Source: Acheta domesticus
Taxonomy: Eukaryota > Arthropoda > Insecta > Orthoptera > Gryllidae
Assembly (NCBI GenBank): GCA_031308135.1
Contig: JAHLJT010008756.1
Span: forward strand, 134,928,949 to 134,992,948
Direction of reading: 5' to 3'
DNA length: 64,000 nucleotides
Part shown: one piece after another, positions 45,701 through 56,639 of the stretch
How the letters are laid out: each line of letters opens with the position of its first letter
Numbering within the stretch: position 1 is the stretch's first letter
Notes under the pieces: generated by a model
The model's database searches: none
Told to the model about the DNA's origin: nothing
The model's input: the letters and a program-made list of their open reading frames with translations, nothing else
Made by a program: the position numbers and the translations under genes

Positions 45701-46314
45701 TACATTAAAACAGACAGAAATATCCCACAATTTCGATTCAAATGAAACGAGTTCATTTATCGTGACTCAAATACTATAACTGTAGAATATCATGTCGAGC
45801 ATAAGCGATAATCAGAAATCACCATTTGCTCTAATTCGAGGCGGGCTCTGGCCATTGTATTTCAATATTTGTGCTAACGAAACTAACCTGTTTAAATATA
45901 TTACATGTATTTTACATTTCGAGTCCCTATCAGTATTCTACCTCCCTTTTTAAAAGCATAAAACGCTACATTTTAGAAAATAATTATTTAAAACATTCCG
46001 ATGTATTGAATATTACTGTTTTTGTATTCTAATGAAGGGTTAATCTGGCTATAAATTAAATAGTAATTTTTATATAGATTGCCTGAAATGTGTGGGTATT
46101 CCTGTCAGAGGAATAAATTGTTCCGCCCGCGCGGCCCGCCCTCCCCCGTGCGGCGACCGCAAAATGGTCGCTGCGTTATTCGCTCTCAATTTGCGCCGTC
46201 GACTCGCGTCTGCCAGCCGCGCGCTGCGCGACGCGAGATAACGTGCTCCGGCGCGGGGAGATATTGCACTCGCCACCTGCGCCGCCCGGCGACCTCTCGC
46301 GTTCTGATTGCGTG
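42787..46314. other. Long stretch with no recognised gene or repeat
   Basis: Mostly AT-rich single-copy sequence within the window. Open frames are short; the longest, 45162-45599 (145 codons), has no domain and mixed composition. A CpG-rich patch at 46115-46310 lies directly beside MITE N. Confidence 0.4.
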
Positions 46315-46676
46315 CTCTCTGAATCTGAATCAGTGAAATTGTCACTGATTCATTTAGTGAGAGCCGAAGTCACTGACATCTTCAGTCGAAATGCGTAGTT
46401 TCGCTGACAATCAGCGAATATGCGAACCTTTTCATAATGACCGCCAGCATTGCACTGGTTGTCAGTGGTAAAAGTGCCGTGCCACCATCGCTCACTGCTG
46501 GTTCAGTCGTCTTCACTGATTCAAACAGTGAAGTTTCACTGATTCAAAAAGTGGACCCAATTTTCATTGATTTGTTCAGTTTAATTCACTGAGTGTCAGT
46601 GGCAGGGTTATAACTGACACCCTCAGTGAATAATCACTGCCAATCAGTAGTTTTTCACTGATTCGAACTGAGAGAG
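46315..46676 (+). mobile_element. MITE N, copy 2, with 6-bp direct flanks
   Basis: The left end is CTCTCTGAATCTGAATCAGT; the right end on the minus strand is CTCTCTCAGTTCGAATCAGT. The flanks are TGCGTG at 46309-46314 and 46677-46682. At least eight GAATCAGTGA or TCACTGATTC decamers, in both orientations, punctuate the element. It is 50 bp longer than the 29.9-kb copy because of an extra segment near its right end (TGTCAGTGGCAGGGTTATAA region). Confidence 0.88.
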
Positions 46677-46682
46677 TGCGTG

Positions 46683-47130
46683 AGTGAGTGCAGATAGTGT
46701 CACTTACCGACTGGACGAGGTGGGTTGAAGTGCAGGAAGTGTTTAAATATTAAGACGTAGGGCTTCTTCAAACGCTCTCTCAAACAAGTAGTAGTACTTA
46801 ATGACTTGTCACTGTTTTAAACAAGTTCCCTCTAATTTTCTTCTGTACCTAACTTACGAGTCAAAAAATAATTTCTCTAAATTTAAGTAAAATCTCGAAG
46901 TGTTTTAATCTGATATATTTTTGACTAATTTTTAATATCTCCCTAACGTAAAATTAATAAACTTAAACACACAAATGTTGTGAGTGCGTTTCCTGTTCTA
47001 TCAACTTCTTCCTCCCTCGCTTTCACTCCTGCTTCCCATGTGAGAAACCCTTCATCTAAATTGCGTACGTATTTCTCTTTGAATGATCTCCTTTTTATCA
47101 TAAAATAAATTGTAATAACACTTTTTGAAA
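46683..47130. other. AT-rich stretch, nothing recognised
   Basis: No repeat or open frame of note. Confidence 0.5.
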
Positions 47131-47205
47131 GTGGTCAGGCGGAAGAGCAGGCTAAATGACCTGAGCCTCGCCACCAATGAAGACATTTATTTATTTATTT
47201 ATTTA
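47131..47205 (+). repeat. SINE/LINE tail related to S1, with (TTTA)n
   Basis: GTGGTCAGGCGGAAGAGCAG, GC..ATGACCTGAGCCTCGC and CACCAATGAAGACATTTATT parallel the S1 3' segment (GTGGTCAAGTAGAATAGCAG, GGCCTGAGTCTCGCCAATTA), but the tail is (TTTA)n instead of ATTCAATTCAAT. It could be a related SINE subfamily or the LINE whose 3' end S1 borrowed. Confidence 0.6.
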
Positions 47206-47242
47206 GGGTGCGCTGCGGTGGCAGGTGGTAGTAGATTTGGCT

Positions 47243-47972
47243 GGCCGGGAAGCATGTTTTGAATTTGCACTAGACTTGTGCATGGAACTTATTTTAGAGC
47301 TTCCCGATTTGACATTGAGGCGGCGCCGAAACGCAAGCGACACATCTCTCTGAGGCACATACTCTTTGAGGAGAGAGGCATACAGCTGTGGACTGCTGGT
47401 GTATTCGAAAAGAGTAGTTAGGGCGCTTATGAGAATATTAATGAGGTTTATGAAAGTCGGTTAATGTAAAAAAGTTTTGAGGTGAATTTTCAACTGCGAG
47501 GTGTGAAATAAATGAGAGATAACTTGCAACTCATTTTGTAAACATGGAAGTCAAAAGAGAAAAATAAACGTAATTGCTTTTACTAATATCTGTCTAAATG
47601 TATTCCCCACAAAATTGTCTAAAATTGTTTTTCTTCCCTCAAATAACAATTACATGTCCCAAATTTCTTAAAAAAGTGTGGCAAGCCTTTAATAAGTATG
47701 TAATTTTTTGCACTAATAAACTGCCCCAGAATTTTTCAATTAAGGATTACCATTAAATTCGGCTTACATAAATTATACTTCGTTTTAAAACTGTTTGGTG
47801 TCTCTGATCGTTCTTTCATAAAACTCACTAATATTCTCGCAAACGCCCTGACACTACTCTTTTCGAATGCATGAGCTGTCCACAGCTGTCTGTCTGTCTC
47901 TTCAAAGAGTGTGTGTTTCAGAGAGTGTCCCATACACAAGTCTAGTGCAAATTCAAAACGTGCGGCCGGGAA
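47243..47972. mobile_element. Fold-back element with long imperfect inverted repeats
   Basis: The left arm (about 47248-47457) contains GTTTTGAATTTGCACTAGAC, ACAGCTGTGGAC and CGAAAAGAGTAGT. The right arm (about 47815-47962), read on the minus strand, has the same blocks in the same order. The left arm carries about 70 extra bases near 47285-47340. The spacer is AT-rich and non-coding. Both outer ends reach a GGCCGGG segment. Confidence 0.8.
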
Positions 47973-48009
47973 ACCCCCGTCTCAAGCATGATTGCCAACG
48001 TTTCGCCCA

Positions 48010-48475
48010 TGAGTAAGTGAATGAGTGGTGAGTATTTCGTGTTTCCGAGCTTGTCAACTACTTTGGTCACTAGTCTTGTAAGTGTAGTTAATGTTATTTG
48101 CGAGGTTTCCTCCGTCCTGTGTCTCTCCAGCGGGGCATCGCCTCAGCTGCGACTTGTGTACACTCCTGTCTGGTCTTCCGGCACGTGTGCTAATATAAGT
48201 GTGTGCGTAACGGGAGAGGAGGGCACAAGGATGAAAAAGGAAAGATCGCGGGCGGTGCGTCGTGGCCCATTGTTAAGGTACTGCTCCGGCTTTCGTCGGG
48301 TATTCATCAGAGAAGACACGGAAATATGTTGGTCAGAGCAGTCGACCGCTAGAATTCCCCTTCATTCGGGCTGAGTTCGGCCTTGTTGTATAGCTCGTGA
48401 CAAAAATTATCACCATCGGGGCTTGAACCCTAGGCCATCGCCTTCAGTTATTGCCCTGCGCCTTCTCTAGCCTGC
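48010..48475 (-). repeat. S2, near full-length copy
   Basis: On the minus strand it contains GCCTAGGGTTCAAGCCCCGA (B-box-like), GAATTCTAGCGGTCGACTGC, TCCGTGTCTTCTCTGATGAA, CCGGAGCAGTACCTTAACAA, TGGGCCACGACGCACCGCCC, and a 3' end with TTAACTACACTTAC and AAAGTAGTTGACAAGC. Confidence 0.8.
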
Positions 48476-49326
48476 GTGTCAGTCTGGTCACATGTGAGCA
48501 CGTGGATGCTGCGAGTCATATTAACATTTGTTCACAGAGTAAAATACAAAACATGAGCACTCAAAATATAGAAATTATGAAATCGTTTACATCCGTCAAG
48601 TGTACTGGAACGCAAGGCAGTAGTCCACGAAAGAAGAGAATTAAGAAAGAACGTCCACACATGTTTCGGGGATTTAGAAGTGAATTGTGATATGCCTCTC
48701 CAGACCCACCACGCACAATTCGACCATCTCTTTTCATTGTATTCTCACTAAAAATCATTTTTCGTGCGTGTTTAACTGCACATTAAAGGGGGTAAGAAAT
48801 GACGAGTGTGAGAGGCGCGTACATGCACATGCTACCTGGCGGTCGTCTTGACAACTAACATGAAATGTTCGTATACGAGATCGCGAGTTCCGCTACCTTT
48901 ATCGTTATTGTTCCTCCAAAAGTTGCAAATAATTTTGTGATTGCTAATGAGCTTCCAGTTAATGCAACCGTAAGTAAAAAAAGTCATAAAAGAAAGAAAT
49001 GAGCGACATTTTGTCGTGACTTTGAGGATTGTAAAGTTCTTAAACATAGTCTAATGCGTGAACTGCTATATCATTTGCTTCGCGGTGTTTCAAGCAACTA
49101 ATACTTTTCCATAAACAAAGGGCAGATTACTTTATTTTATTTAAATGTCAAATCCGGTGTTTTGGCATTAAGTGAGATATGTTTATTTAATGCTTTGTCT
49201 GAATTTCGAATTGTTGAATATTAGAACAATCATACTATGATTGAAAACCCAGACTGTTTTTAAAGATGTTTCTGAAGTGGCCTTGAGTTACTCGGAATAA
49301 ATTAATTATCACACTTACATTGAAAC
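48476..49326. other. Unassigned stretch
   Basis: AT-rich with frames of 79 codons or fewer; nothing recognised. Confidence 0.5.
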
Positions 49327-49582
49327 AAATGAAGACCTCAGGACAATAACATGCTATGCCACAATACGTAAGTTCTGAGAAAAAGAAGAGTAAAGGTTTA
49401 GATATTGCATTCTACACTTTGGAATAAATAGCATTAATTTATGAATTAACTGACATCTTGCGGCGAATCATTAAAATAAAAACCCAACATCTAGACACAT
49501 CTATGGAGTGTTGAAACATAATAATATCTCAATTTCATCAGAAATGTGGCATAGCATGTTATTGCCCCAAGGTCTTCAATTG
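49327..49582 (+). mobile_element. MITE M, copy 3
   Basis: AATGAAGACCTCAGGACAAT at the left and, inverted at the right, CAATTGAAGACCTTGGGGCA. The interior matches copy 1 throughout (ACGTAAGTTCTGAGAAAAAG, CATCTTGCGGCGAATC, TTTCATCAGAAATGTGGCAT). Confidence 0.88.
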
Positions 49583-50504
49583 GTTGCGTGTGGTTATTAA
49601 CAAATGGTCCTTCCAAGCCACTTACCTTGTTAAATGAATGGCTTCAACTTGGATGGCGATTCTATAAGCAGCTTCCCCCGATCTCAAAAATGAAATCTTT
49701 AAAATGATAGATGCTAAACATTGCTTGGAAAATTACTTCCAACTTTCCCGCAGCTTAGCTGGGTCATTTGTCTGTGTCAGACTTGCAACTCATTGCTCAT
49801 GCAAACAAAAATGCGTATCAGAATTGGTAATTTTCCATGGAGATGAGTCAAACACACACTTTAATTCTGAAAGTTGAGAATGGTAATTACTTAACCAGTT
49901 TCCCATTAGTTGTGAGGGAAATAAACGAACTATTCACGTGCGATAGGTGCAGCGAAATTGACCAGGCCGGCCCGCAAATAACTGCGACCGAGCCATAAAT
50001 TTCTTTTGCAAGGGGATCGGAGGAGGCATTAAAGAGGATCATTATCGCTATATTTCGTCTCTCTTGTCTGTTTCGCTGCATATCGCGTAGCAGTAAGTTT
50101 GGCGTTCGGCTGCTGCCTTGCTTTATAATTCTCTCTCTCGGGTGGGTTAATGAGAAGCTCAGCGAACGGAGCGGCGGGGCGGGGCGGGGCGGGGCTATGT
50201 GCTTCAAGTTTTGCGCCAAGATCGATCGGCGCCTGGGAGGCGGGCAGCCCCGCCCCTCCCCACCCCGCCCCTCCCTTCCTCTCCCCTCCACGGCCTGTCG
50301 TTTTTAATGGTGTCATTGCAGAACCTGCTTCTCCTCATTTTCTATCGACACCGACATTACCACCCCCACCCCCTTGCTCTCGTCTGCCTCGCACGCGCGT
50401 ACGCTTCGAAGTGCGATCTGGCGGCGGGACGAGGCACTTCCGTTCCTTCGCTCACTGCTCTCCCTCTTGGAATCGCTTTCCTCCGTCCTTGTTCCTGTCC
50501 TCCT
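49583..50504. other. Unassigned; G-rich then C-rich patch
   Basis: 50170-50193 is a GGGGC run followed by a C-rich run at 50245-50295, a local switch of G/C strand bias. The Gly/Arg and Pro/Ser frames here are composition artefacts. Confidence 0.45.
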
Positions 50505-50823
50505 TCAGCCGCTGCCCGCAGGAGAATTCCGGCGGCCGGCTGCTCTGGTCGGTACTTTTCCGTGATTTTTCCCATCGATACCAGGGGGATCACAGGGAAG
50601 TACACTTACAAACGGACTGCGGACGCTCTTCCGTTCCTACTTATTGTCCTGCCCTGTGTTCTTTCACACACTTTTATATACTGCACTACCACTATACAGG
50701 GAGATGCCTTGAGATATACCACAAGCCACAAGTGTAGGCAGGCGTGGAATCAGACGTTCCAGTAGGGGAAGCACAATCATCTACCGGGATATAATATGCA
50801 CTACACTTACGGTACGAATAATA
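50505..50823 (+). repeat. S2, 3' two-thirds, interrupted near its end
   Basis: GAGAATTCCGGCGGCCGGCT, GCTCTGGTCGGTACTTTTCC, ACGGACTGCGGACGCTC, GTGTAGGCAGGCGTGGAATC and ATGCACTACACTTACGGTAC follow S2. The copy is cut at 50823 by a fold-back MITE and resumes at about 51065 with TAGTAGCAGTTTACGCTCTC. Confidence 0.75.
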
Positions 50824-51062
50824 TACTTGGGTTTTTATTTTTAGGTGCTTGAGGGCGTGTCTTTCCGATGGAATATCTCACGGCATTTCGCATCTTTCTC
50901 GCTCGCACTGCTAGATGTCGCACGATCGCGACCGTATCGAACAGTGCTGGCAATCATGTGACCTCTAGCTCTGCGACCGAGAAAGACGCGAAATGCCGTG
51001 GGATATTCCACCGTGAAGACAGACAGGCCGTTACGCACCAAAACAAAGTAAACACCCAAGTA
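50824..51062. mobile_element. Fold-back MITE, 239 bp, TA target, inside S2
   Basis: Nearly the whole element is an imperfect palindrome. The left arm has TACTTGGGT, GGTGC, GGAATATCTCACGGCATTTC and TCTTTCTCG; the right arm mirrors these from the TACTTGGGTGTTTACTTTG end, read on the minus strand. The arms are about 110 bp and meet near 50935-50945. TA dinucleotides flank both ends (50822-50823, 51063-51064), typical of Tc1/mariner-mobilised MITEs. Mirror-image arms explain the open frames on both strands with the same KDAKCR-like peptide. Confidence 0.88.
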
Positions 51063-51997
51063 TAGTAGCAGTTTACGCTCTCGGAAATACAAATTACTTT
51101 CCCCGTCCTTTATTTTCAGCCTTAGCATATTACGCTCTTAATCTCACAACAAACTACCTTTTTATTTCCTGTGATCTGTTTCTTGTTTGTCGTCTTGCGA
51201 AGCACAAGCTGTTTCGTCCGCACGTTTTGTCTTCCTCACACCTTCTGTGACCGTTATTCTGTTCCTTGGACCGCTCCTCGCCAACGAGTGCTTGAACGGC
51301 TCCCTCTCAGTTTCCTCGCCCCGTTCGCTTCGCTGATTTCGCTCTCCTGCTTCTGCCCGCCCCGCTCCCTCTCCCCCCCTCTCCACCCTTCCGCCGCCGC
51401 CGGCATTTCCATATCCGCCCAGCACCAATTACACGTCGCAACGCGTTGGATTTTGCGGGGCCATTTTGTTCGAAAATAAATTTCTCTATTCCTCCGGGCC
51501 TTTCATAAATATTCAACCGCATTTTATTACTGGGAAATGTGCGGACCGCAAGTTTCTGCTGCATCGGAATGGCTACAAAATACGCCGCTGCAAATTGAAA
51601 ACACGGCGGAAAGTAATAGCGGCTTTCTGATTAATAATTCAGAGCTCCTTCTGTTAATCTTGAGCGCGGGCGGAAGGCGGGGGCGGGGAGTGGGCGTCTC
51701 GCTTCGGCCCGCCCCCCGCGAAAGAGAAGGTGCGAAGCAGTGCGAAGAATCATTTGGCCGTGGGAATTACGAGGCTTGCGTTCAGCGGGGCCCGGCATTG
51801 GCAGAACCGATGGCCGTTGTCTGCCGCAGTCGAGATAGAACTCGTGATCCAAGAATACCCTGAAAGCGTGATGATTAATGTTGAGGGATGTTGCGATGCA
51901 AGAATGGGGACGCGTTGGCGCGTCCAATCATTAGGCTACAGCCGATCGCGCCTGAGCATTATGCCCCTCCCTTCCCTGCTGTTGGGCTGACTCTCAA
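51063..51997. promoter_or_regulatory. S2 tail remnant, then unique DNA with AT cores in GC-rich context
   Basis: 51065-51095 is the resumed S2 tail. The segment 51440-51670 includes GGGGCCATTTTGTTCG, TTTCATAAATATTCAACCGC, CAAATTGAAAACACGG and TTTCTGATTAATAATTCAGA in CpG-rich surroundings, a texture typical of conserved enhancers. A C-rich run lies at 51350-51405 and a G-rich run at 51665-51690. No exon is evident. Confidence 0.22.
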
Positions 51998-52527
51998 GCC
52001 GGGAGAGATGGCTCGGGGCATCAACTGATGTCACTGCAGTCCCTCTGACTAGGTTCCAGTTCCGAAGGTGGCTTGTTTTTCGACTCTAGCTTGTCGGCTA
52101 GATCGAATTCAGTCACTGTCTGGAGAAGAGTTCTAGCGGCCGGTTGCTTTGATCGGTATTTTTCCGAGCTTTCTCAGATTAACACTAGGTGAATGCTGGA
52201 GCAGTATCCTAACGCGTGCTACGGACCGCACGCCATCTTTCCTTTCCCTTTCGCGTTCTGTCCTTTCCCCTTACACACACTTACACTAGCACACCAGCTA
52301 GGCGACTGCTGGGAGACCGGTCGGGGGCTTAGAGCTTGTCTCGGCCGTGGCGGTGCCCCGCTGATCGGAGATACCTGCTTGAGAAAACCCCGCTGGTGGA
52401 CAACAGGCCAGCGCCGGACCTCATCATTTAGCGGTGTGAGACCACCGCTACCTCCTCAGCACGCATGCACTACACTTACAGGAGCCTAGTAGTTGACGCG
52501 CCTGGAATGACTAACATTTCATCAATG
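51994..52527 (+). repeat. S2, full-length copy with short TSD
   Basis: Starts near CAAGCCGGGAGAGATGGCTC and contains GGGGCATCAACTGATGTCAC, TGCAGTCCCTCTGACT, GATCGAATTCAGTCACTGTC, TTCTAGCGGCCGGTTGCTTT, GACCGGTCGGGGGCTTAGAG, GGAGATACCTGCTTGAGAAA and CATGCACTACACTTACAGGA, ending ATTTCATCAAT. TGACTC occurs at 51988-51993 and 52528-52533. Confidence 0.85.
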
Positions 52528-52739
52528 TGACTCCACATGCGGCAGGTCTCCCAATTGCCCGCAGATAAGCGCCGAGGCAGGGTGTTCGTGGAGCAGCCCC
52601 GATGGAAGTGATGCGAGTATTTTGCTTCGCGAGAGAAAATTCCAATAAAGGTCGGTGACAAAATCACAACCTCCTTTCCCAGAATGAAGTGCTGTTGGCA
52701 GGGGAAAGTGATATTCGTGTGTGGGCGTCGCTTTGTGAC

Positions 52740-54115
52740 AGCGGGCCGCGTCGCGTCGCCTCGCGTCCCAATCCGGAGCTCTGGAGGCGGGCGGCGAGGC
52801 GCAGCGGTGGCCTTCGCCCGGCGCCCTTTGTGCGGCCGACCGCGGAGCCTTTGGCCCTTCCTTTGCCCGCCCCGCCCCTCCGCGCCCCGCCGCGCCGCCG
52901 CCCCGGCCCCGCCCTACCCCGCCCCAACATCGCGACGACCCCGCTCCGCCCCGCCCCTGCCCCATCCCCGCCCCGCACGAACGCCCTGGGGCGCCTGTGC
53001 TATCGAGCGCCCGCGCGGCTCGCTGCTTCCCCTGCTTCCTCCGCCGCTTCTCCTTCCGGTGGCGGCGCCTGCGAGGCGCAAACCGCGCCCTCTGCTGCTC
53101 ACGCGCCCCGCCCGCCGCGCGCTCTCGCATTCGGCGCTCGCCGTCGCTGCGCCGCGAGAGGCGCCCCCAGCGCGCGGGCGGGGGCGGGGGCGGGGCCGGC
53201 GCGGCGCCCGCCGCAGCAACAAGTGGCGTCGGCCGCGGGTCGGTCGGGGCTTCGACACCGCACACCGCCTCCCTCGCCCCCCGCCCCACCCGCCCCGCGC
53301 GTGGGGGAGGGGAACGGGGCGGGGCGGCTGCGCGGACCTGTGGCGCCGGCGGGCGGCGCGCCCCGAACCGCAGCCGCCCGCCACGCCCACCACTGGAGGA
53401 TCCCGCCCCCTCCCCCTCCCGGGCTGTAACTAATCTCCACGCGTCGTCTCCTCCACCACTACCGTCACCGCCTCCCCTCCTCGCCCGCGCCGTCCATCCA
53501 TCACGGCGGTAATCGCCGGCTGCCCTTGCGCCCTGCGCTGTCCCTTCAGCGTCATCGCCCCCGCCACCCCGCCCTCCGCCGCGCCAGGCGTCGCGCCAAG
53601 CCGCTAATGTAGTGGGCCCCGCGCCCGTACATCTCTCGCCCGCCCGGCGACGGAGACGCCTCCGCGATTAATAAATATCCCGGAGATTGGACTCGGCGCC
53701 GCCGCAGATGTGGGCCTCCCCTCCTCGGCGCCTCGCGGCCCCCGCCGACGCCACCGCCGTCGCCCCGACACTCGCCCCCGCCACAGCTCTCACCCCCGCC
53801 CTCGTCCCCGTCCCCGCCCCAGCCCTCACTTTCGCCCCCGTCCTTGCCCTCGCCCCTGCCTCCGCCCTCGCTCCCGCCCCTGCCCTCGCCCCTGCCCCTG
53901 CCCCCGCCCTCGTCCCCGCCCCACCCCTCACCCTCGCCCCCCACCTTCGCCCTCGCTCCTCCCCCCACCCTCGCCCCCGCCCCGCCCGCGTCCTCGCCTT
54001 CGCCCCCGCCCCTTTCCTCACCCACGCCCCCGCCCTCGCCCCCACCCTTGCTCTCGCCCCCCGCCCTTTCCCACGCCCTCGCCCTCCTCCGTCGGCTTCG
54101 GCGCCTCGGCGGCGG
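52740..54115. repeat. CpG island and C-rich block complex
   Basis: 52850-53000 is CCCCGCC-rich, 53165-53205 has GGCGGGGGCGGGG runs, 53270-53420 and 53535-53600 are again C-rich, and 53720-54090 consists of degenerate GCCCTCGCCCCCG units. Many frames of 100-250 codons are open on both strands with repeats of Ala-Pro or Arg-Gly; these are artefacts. The unit structure at 53760-54090 resembles the (TCGCCCGCCC)n array near 0.5 kb but is far more degraded. Confidence 0.8.
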
Positions 54116-54754
54116 CGGCGGCGAATGCGTAATGCGATTGATTTTATTGAAATGGCCACCTGGCGCCAGGCGTCGCCTCGGCGGGCGCCGACACGCTGTC
54201 GCACGCCGCACATCGCTCCGCGCCGACAGCCGGCGGCTTCATCTCGCGGCGCCCGCCTCCCCTTCCGCCTCGCTCTCGACTTTTCTTCGCTTCCCGCTGC
54301 GGCCTTCTCTTCTTTCGCGAGGCCGTTGCTCCCCATACATTTCGCTGCTTTTCGTTTCATTCTACATTTGCCTTCTATTGCTGAAACAATCTTAATTAAA
54401 ATTACTTACTTTTGTGTCTCTATATTTATTATTTTATTGTAACATCTAAGCCTGAAGATGGAAATAATAATTTTCCGAAACGTTTCTGTTACTATTACGT
54501 ATCACATGTAATTTATTAATATGTAATTGTTATCCTGAAACAATTTGATAAATACATTCTGATAAAACAATCTCAATGTATTGTTTGGAATTCATTCATT
54601 GTGATATTCGTTTGGATTTTCCTTGATCCAATTTCGCTTCTGTTCTCTCATATCCTCCAAACATACTTCCCAGTTTTATACGAAAAAAAAACGACTTCAA
54701 TTGCTGAGATTTTGTCTCAATATTTCCGTTTCCTGTTCCAGTAGCATCGATTAA
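54116..54754. other. Unassigned; GC-rich to AT-rich transition
   Basis: The start (54120-54165), GCGTAATGCGATTGATTTTA then TTGAAATGGCCACCTGG, is unique and could be regulatory. The remainder is AT-rich. Confidence 0.35.
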
Positions 54755-55170
54755 TCAGAGGTCCTAGGGTTTGGTCTGGGCGGTGGCGGACCTTAGATAC
54801 AGACACACATCTTTGACAATGTTGATTGCTGGGTCGAAGTCAGTTGGGGTCTGGAGGAGAATTTTATCGGATAGTTGCTCTGTTCGATAATTTTCCGCTG
54901 TTTCACTGACCAATACCGGGCGAATACCAGAGTAGGCCTTAATCCATTCCATTACCATTAAAATTTTTGCCGGGGTCTGTTGGGCGCTTAGAGCTCGCAC
55001 CTGCTGGGGTGGTGCTCTGCTGTGGGGAGGTACCTGGAGGGGGGAAATCCAACACTCCCGCTTGAAGGTCCACTCCTAATCCCACGCTTCAGACGGGGGA
55101 ATGACCGTCACTCCTGGTATATAGCATGAACTACACTTGCGGAAGCAATGAGGAGTGAAGTTGACGCGCC
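54755..55170 (+). repeat. S2, 5'-shortened copy
   Basis: GAGGTCCTAGGG, GGGTCGAAGTCAGTTGGGGT, CTGGAGGAGAATTTTATCGG, CCGGGCGAATACCAGAGTAG, GGGCGCTTAGAGCTCGCACC, TGGTGCTCTGCTGTGGGGAG, ATGAACTACACTTGCGGAAG and GTTGACGCGCCCAG follow the S2 order. About 90 bases of the middle (the T/CA-rich region) are missing. Confidence 0.8.
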
Positions 55171-56475
55171 CAGTGTAAATACACTCTTTTCGATTTCTCT
55201 ACTTGCGGAAGATTGCTCGGCACTTTCTGGGAGTGTATTATCCAGATTCTTTTCTGCGTTTTTGACTCTCCTTCAGTGTACTAGAATGATTTTGCCAGGT
55301 ACCCTTGCAGGTTGAACAAATCCTTGATCTAGATTGGCTTCTACTGGAGGTCATTTTAAATACTGCTAACATTTCAAATCAGCCTCTGAAAAAATATTTT
55401 TCGGCTTCAAGTTAAGTAACGAATCAACATAGTAGACATGCATACCGGGTCGTATTACATAAGTTTGTTCATTAGAGCAATCACATCTTGAGAAACCAAT
55501 TAATTTACATTTTCAGGATAACCATATCAGTTTACGATGAGAACAATAATAGTTTTGTTTTGTAATTTTGGTAGTGTTTTTACATTCAGCTTTTTGGGTT
55601 TTATATATATTTTTATTCCAGCATTATAAACGGCCTTTTCTGTTGCAAGAAATCGTTCATGATCGGGAGTTTTACAGCACAAATGATGATTATTAGATTA
55701 TATTTTATGGCACGAATGATTGCGTCATCACACATTCAGCCAATCGCAGAGAGAGAATCGGGGGCAGGTAGAGGTAAAAGAAACAGCCGGTCACCGTTTT
55801 CTCGCACGGATGCCAAGTACCCGAGACATCACAGAAAAGTTGTTTGGCAAAATTAAATTTGTTTCTCTTAGAAATGTATAATGCTGTCATACAAAAACGT
55901 ATGCAATTCGTTTATAATGTTGCTTTATTGCATTCGTTCAAATTTTAAAACTCGCTCCTAACGTCGCTCGTTTTCAAAACAAGTACTCATGCAATAAAGC
56001 TTAACATTATAAACTAATTGCATAAACTACTATTATATCGTGTAGTTTGTATTGTTGTTATTGGTTTACATGTAGCGAAATCAATTCCCTTGCAAACCTT
56101 ATATACTTGCAACGGCCTGCTGTCCTTTTCTGACCATACGATTCCGAATAGAACATCGTAAGAGGTGAAAATTGAGAGGTAATCATTGTAACATTTTAAT
56201 TCACCCATTAATTGTAAATTGTTATCTTGGAAATTAGAAACCCTGGGAGTGATTGCCAAGCTCTGCAATTTGTACTGAAAGCTCAGAGTTTCCTGCGATG
56301 ATCCAAACTGTAATAATACGTAAAATATTGGGATAAACACCGCACCGGTATACAATGGAATCGCTCTAGCATTTGACTTTGGTATTATGTGTATTCCGTG
56401 CAAATAGACGTTGAATTGAAACAGAGGGTTTGAGAACGGCCAAATTGAAATTATATGTAAATAGCTAACTGTCAA
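55171..56475. other. AT-rich stretch with one unassigned 153-codon frame
   Basis: On the minus strand 56475-56014 is open for 153 codons with mixed, protein-like composition (for example SIWPFSNPLFQFNVYLHG, SYDVLFGIVWSEKDSRPL). That is long for AT-rich DNA, but no domain is recognised. A CAG lies just upstream at the 5' side with only a weak pyrimidine tract, so an exon cannot be claimed. Confidence 0.25.
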
Positions 56476-56639
56476 TTGAGCGGCCCGGTCATCTCCGCGC
56501 GGGCAGCGGCGCGGCCTTCAATAAACACAGGCGCGCCTTCCTTGTTTTCACCGCTAATGAAGTGGCGCTTGTGGCGATGGCCCGGCCCGTGCTGCCTCCT
56601 ATCTACGCGCTGCTTTCCTTGGACGCTACGTGGGGTGGT

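Noticed and set aside
50841..51128. Similar peptides read on both strands (KDAKCR region)
   Set aside because: Explained by the near-palindromic fold-back MITE at 50824-51062.
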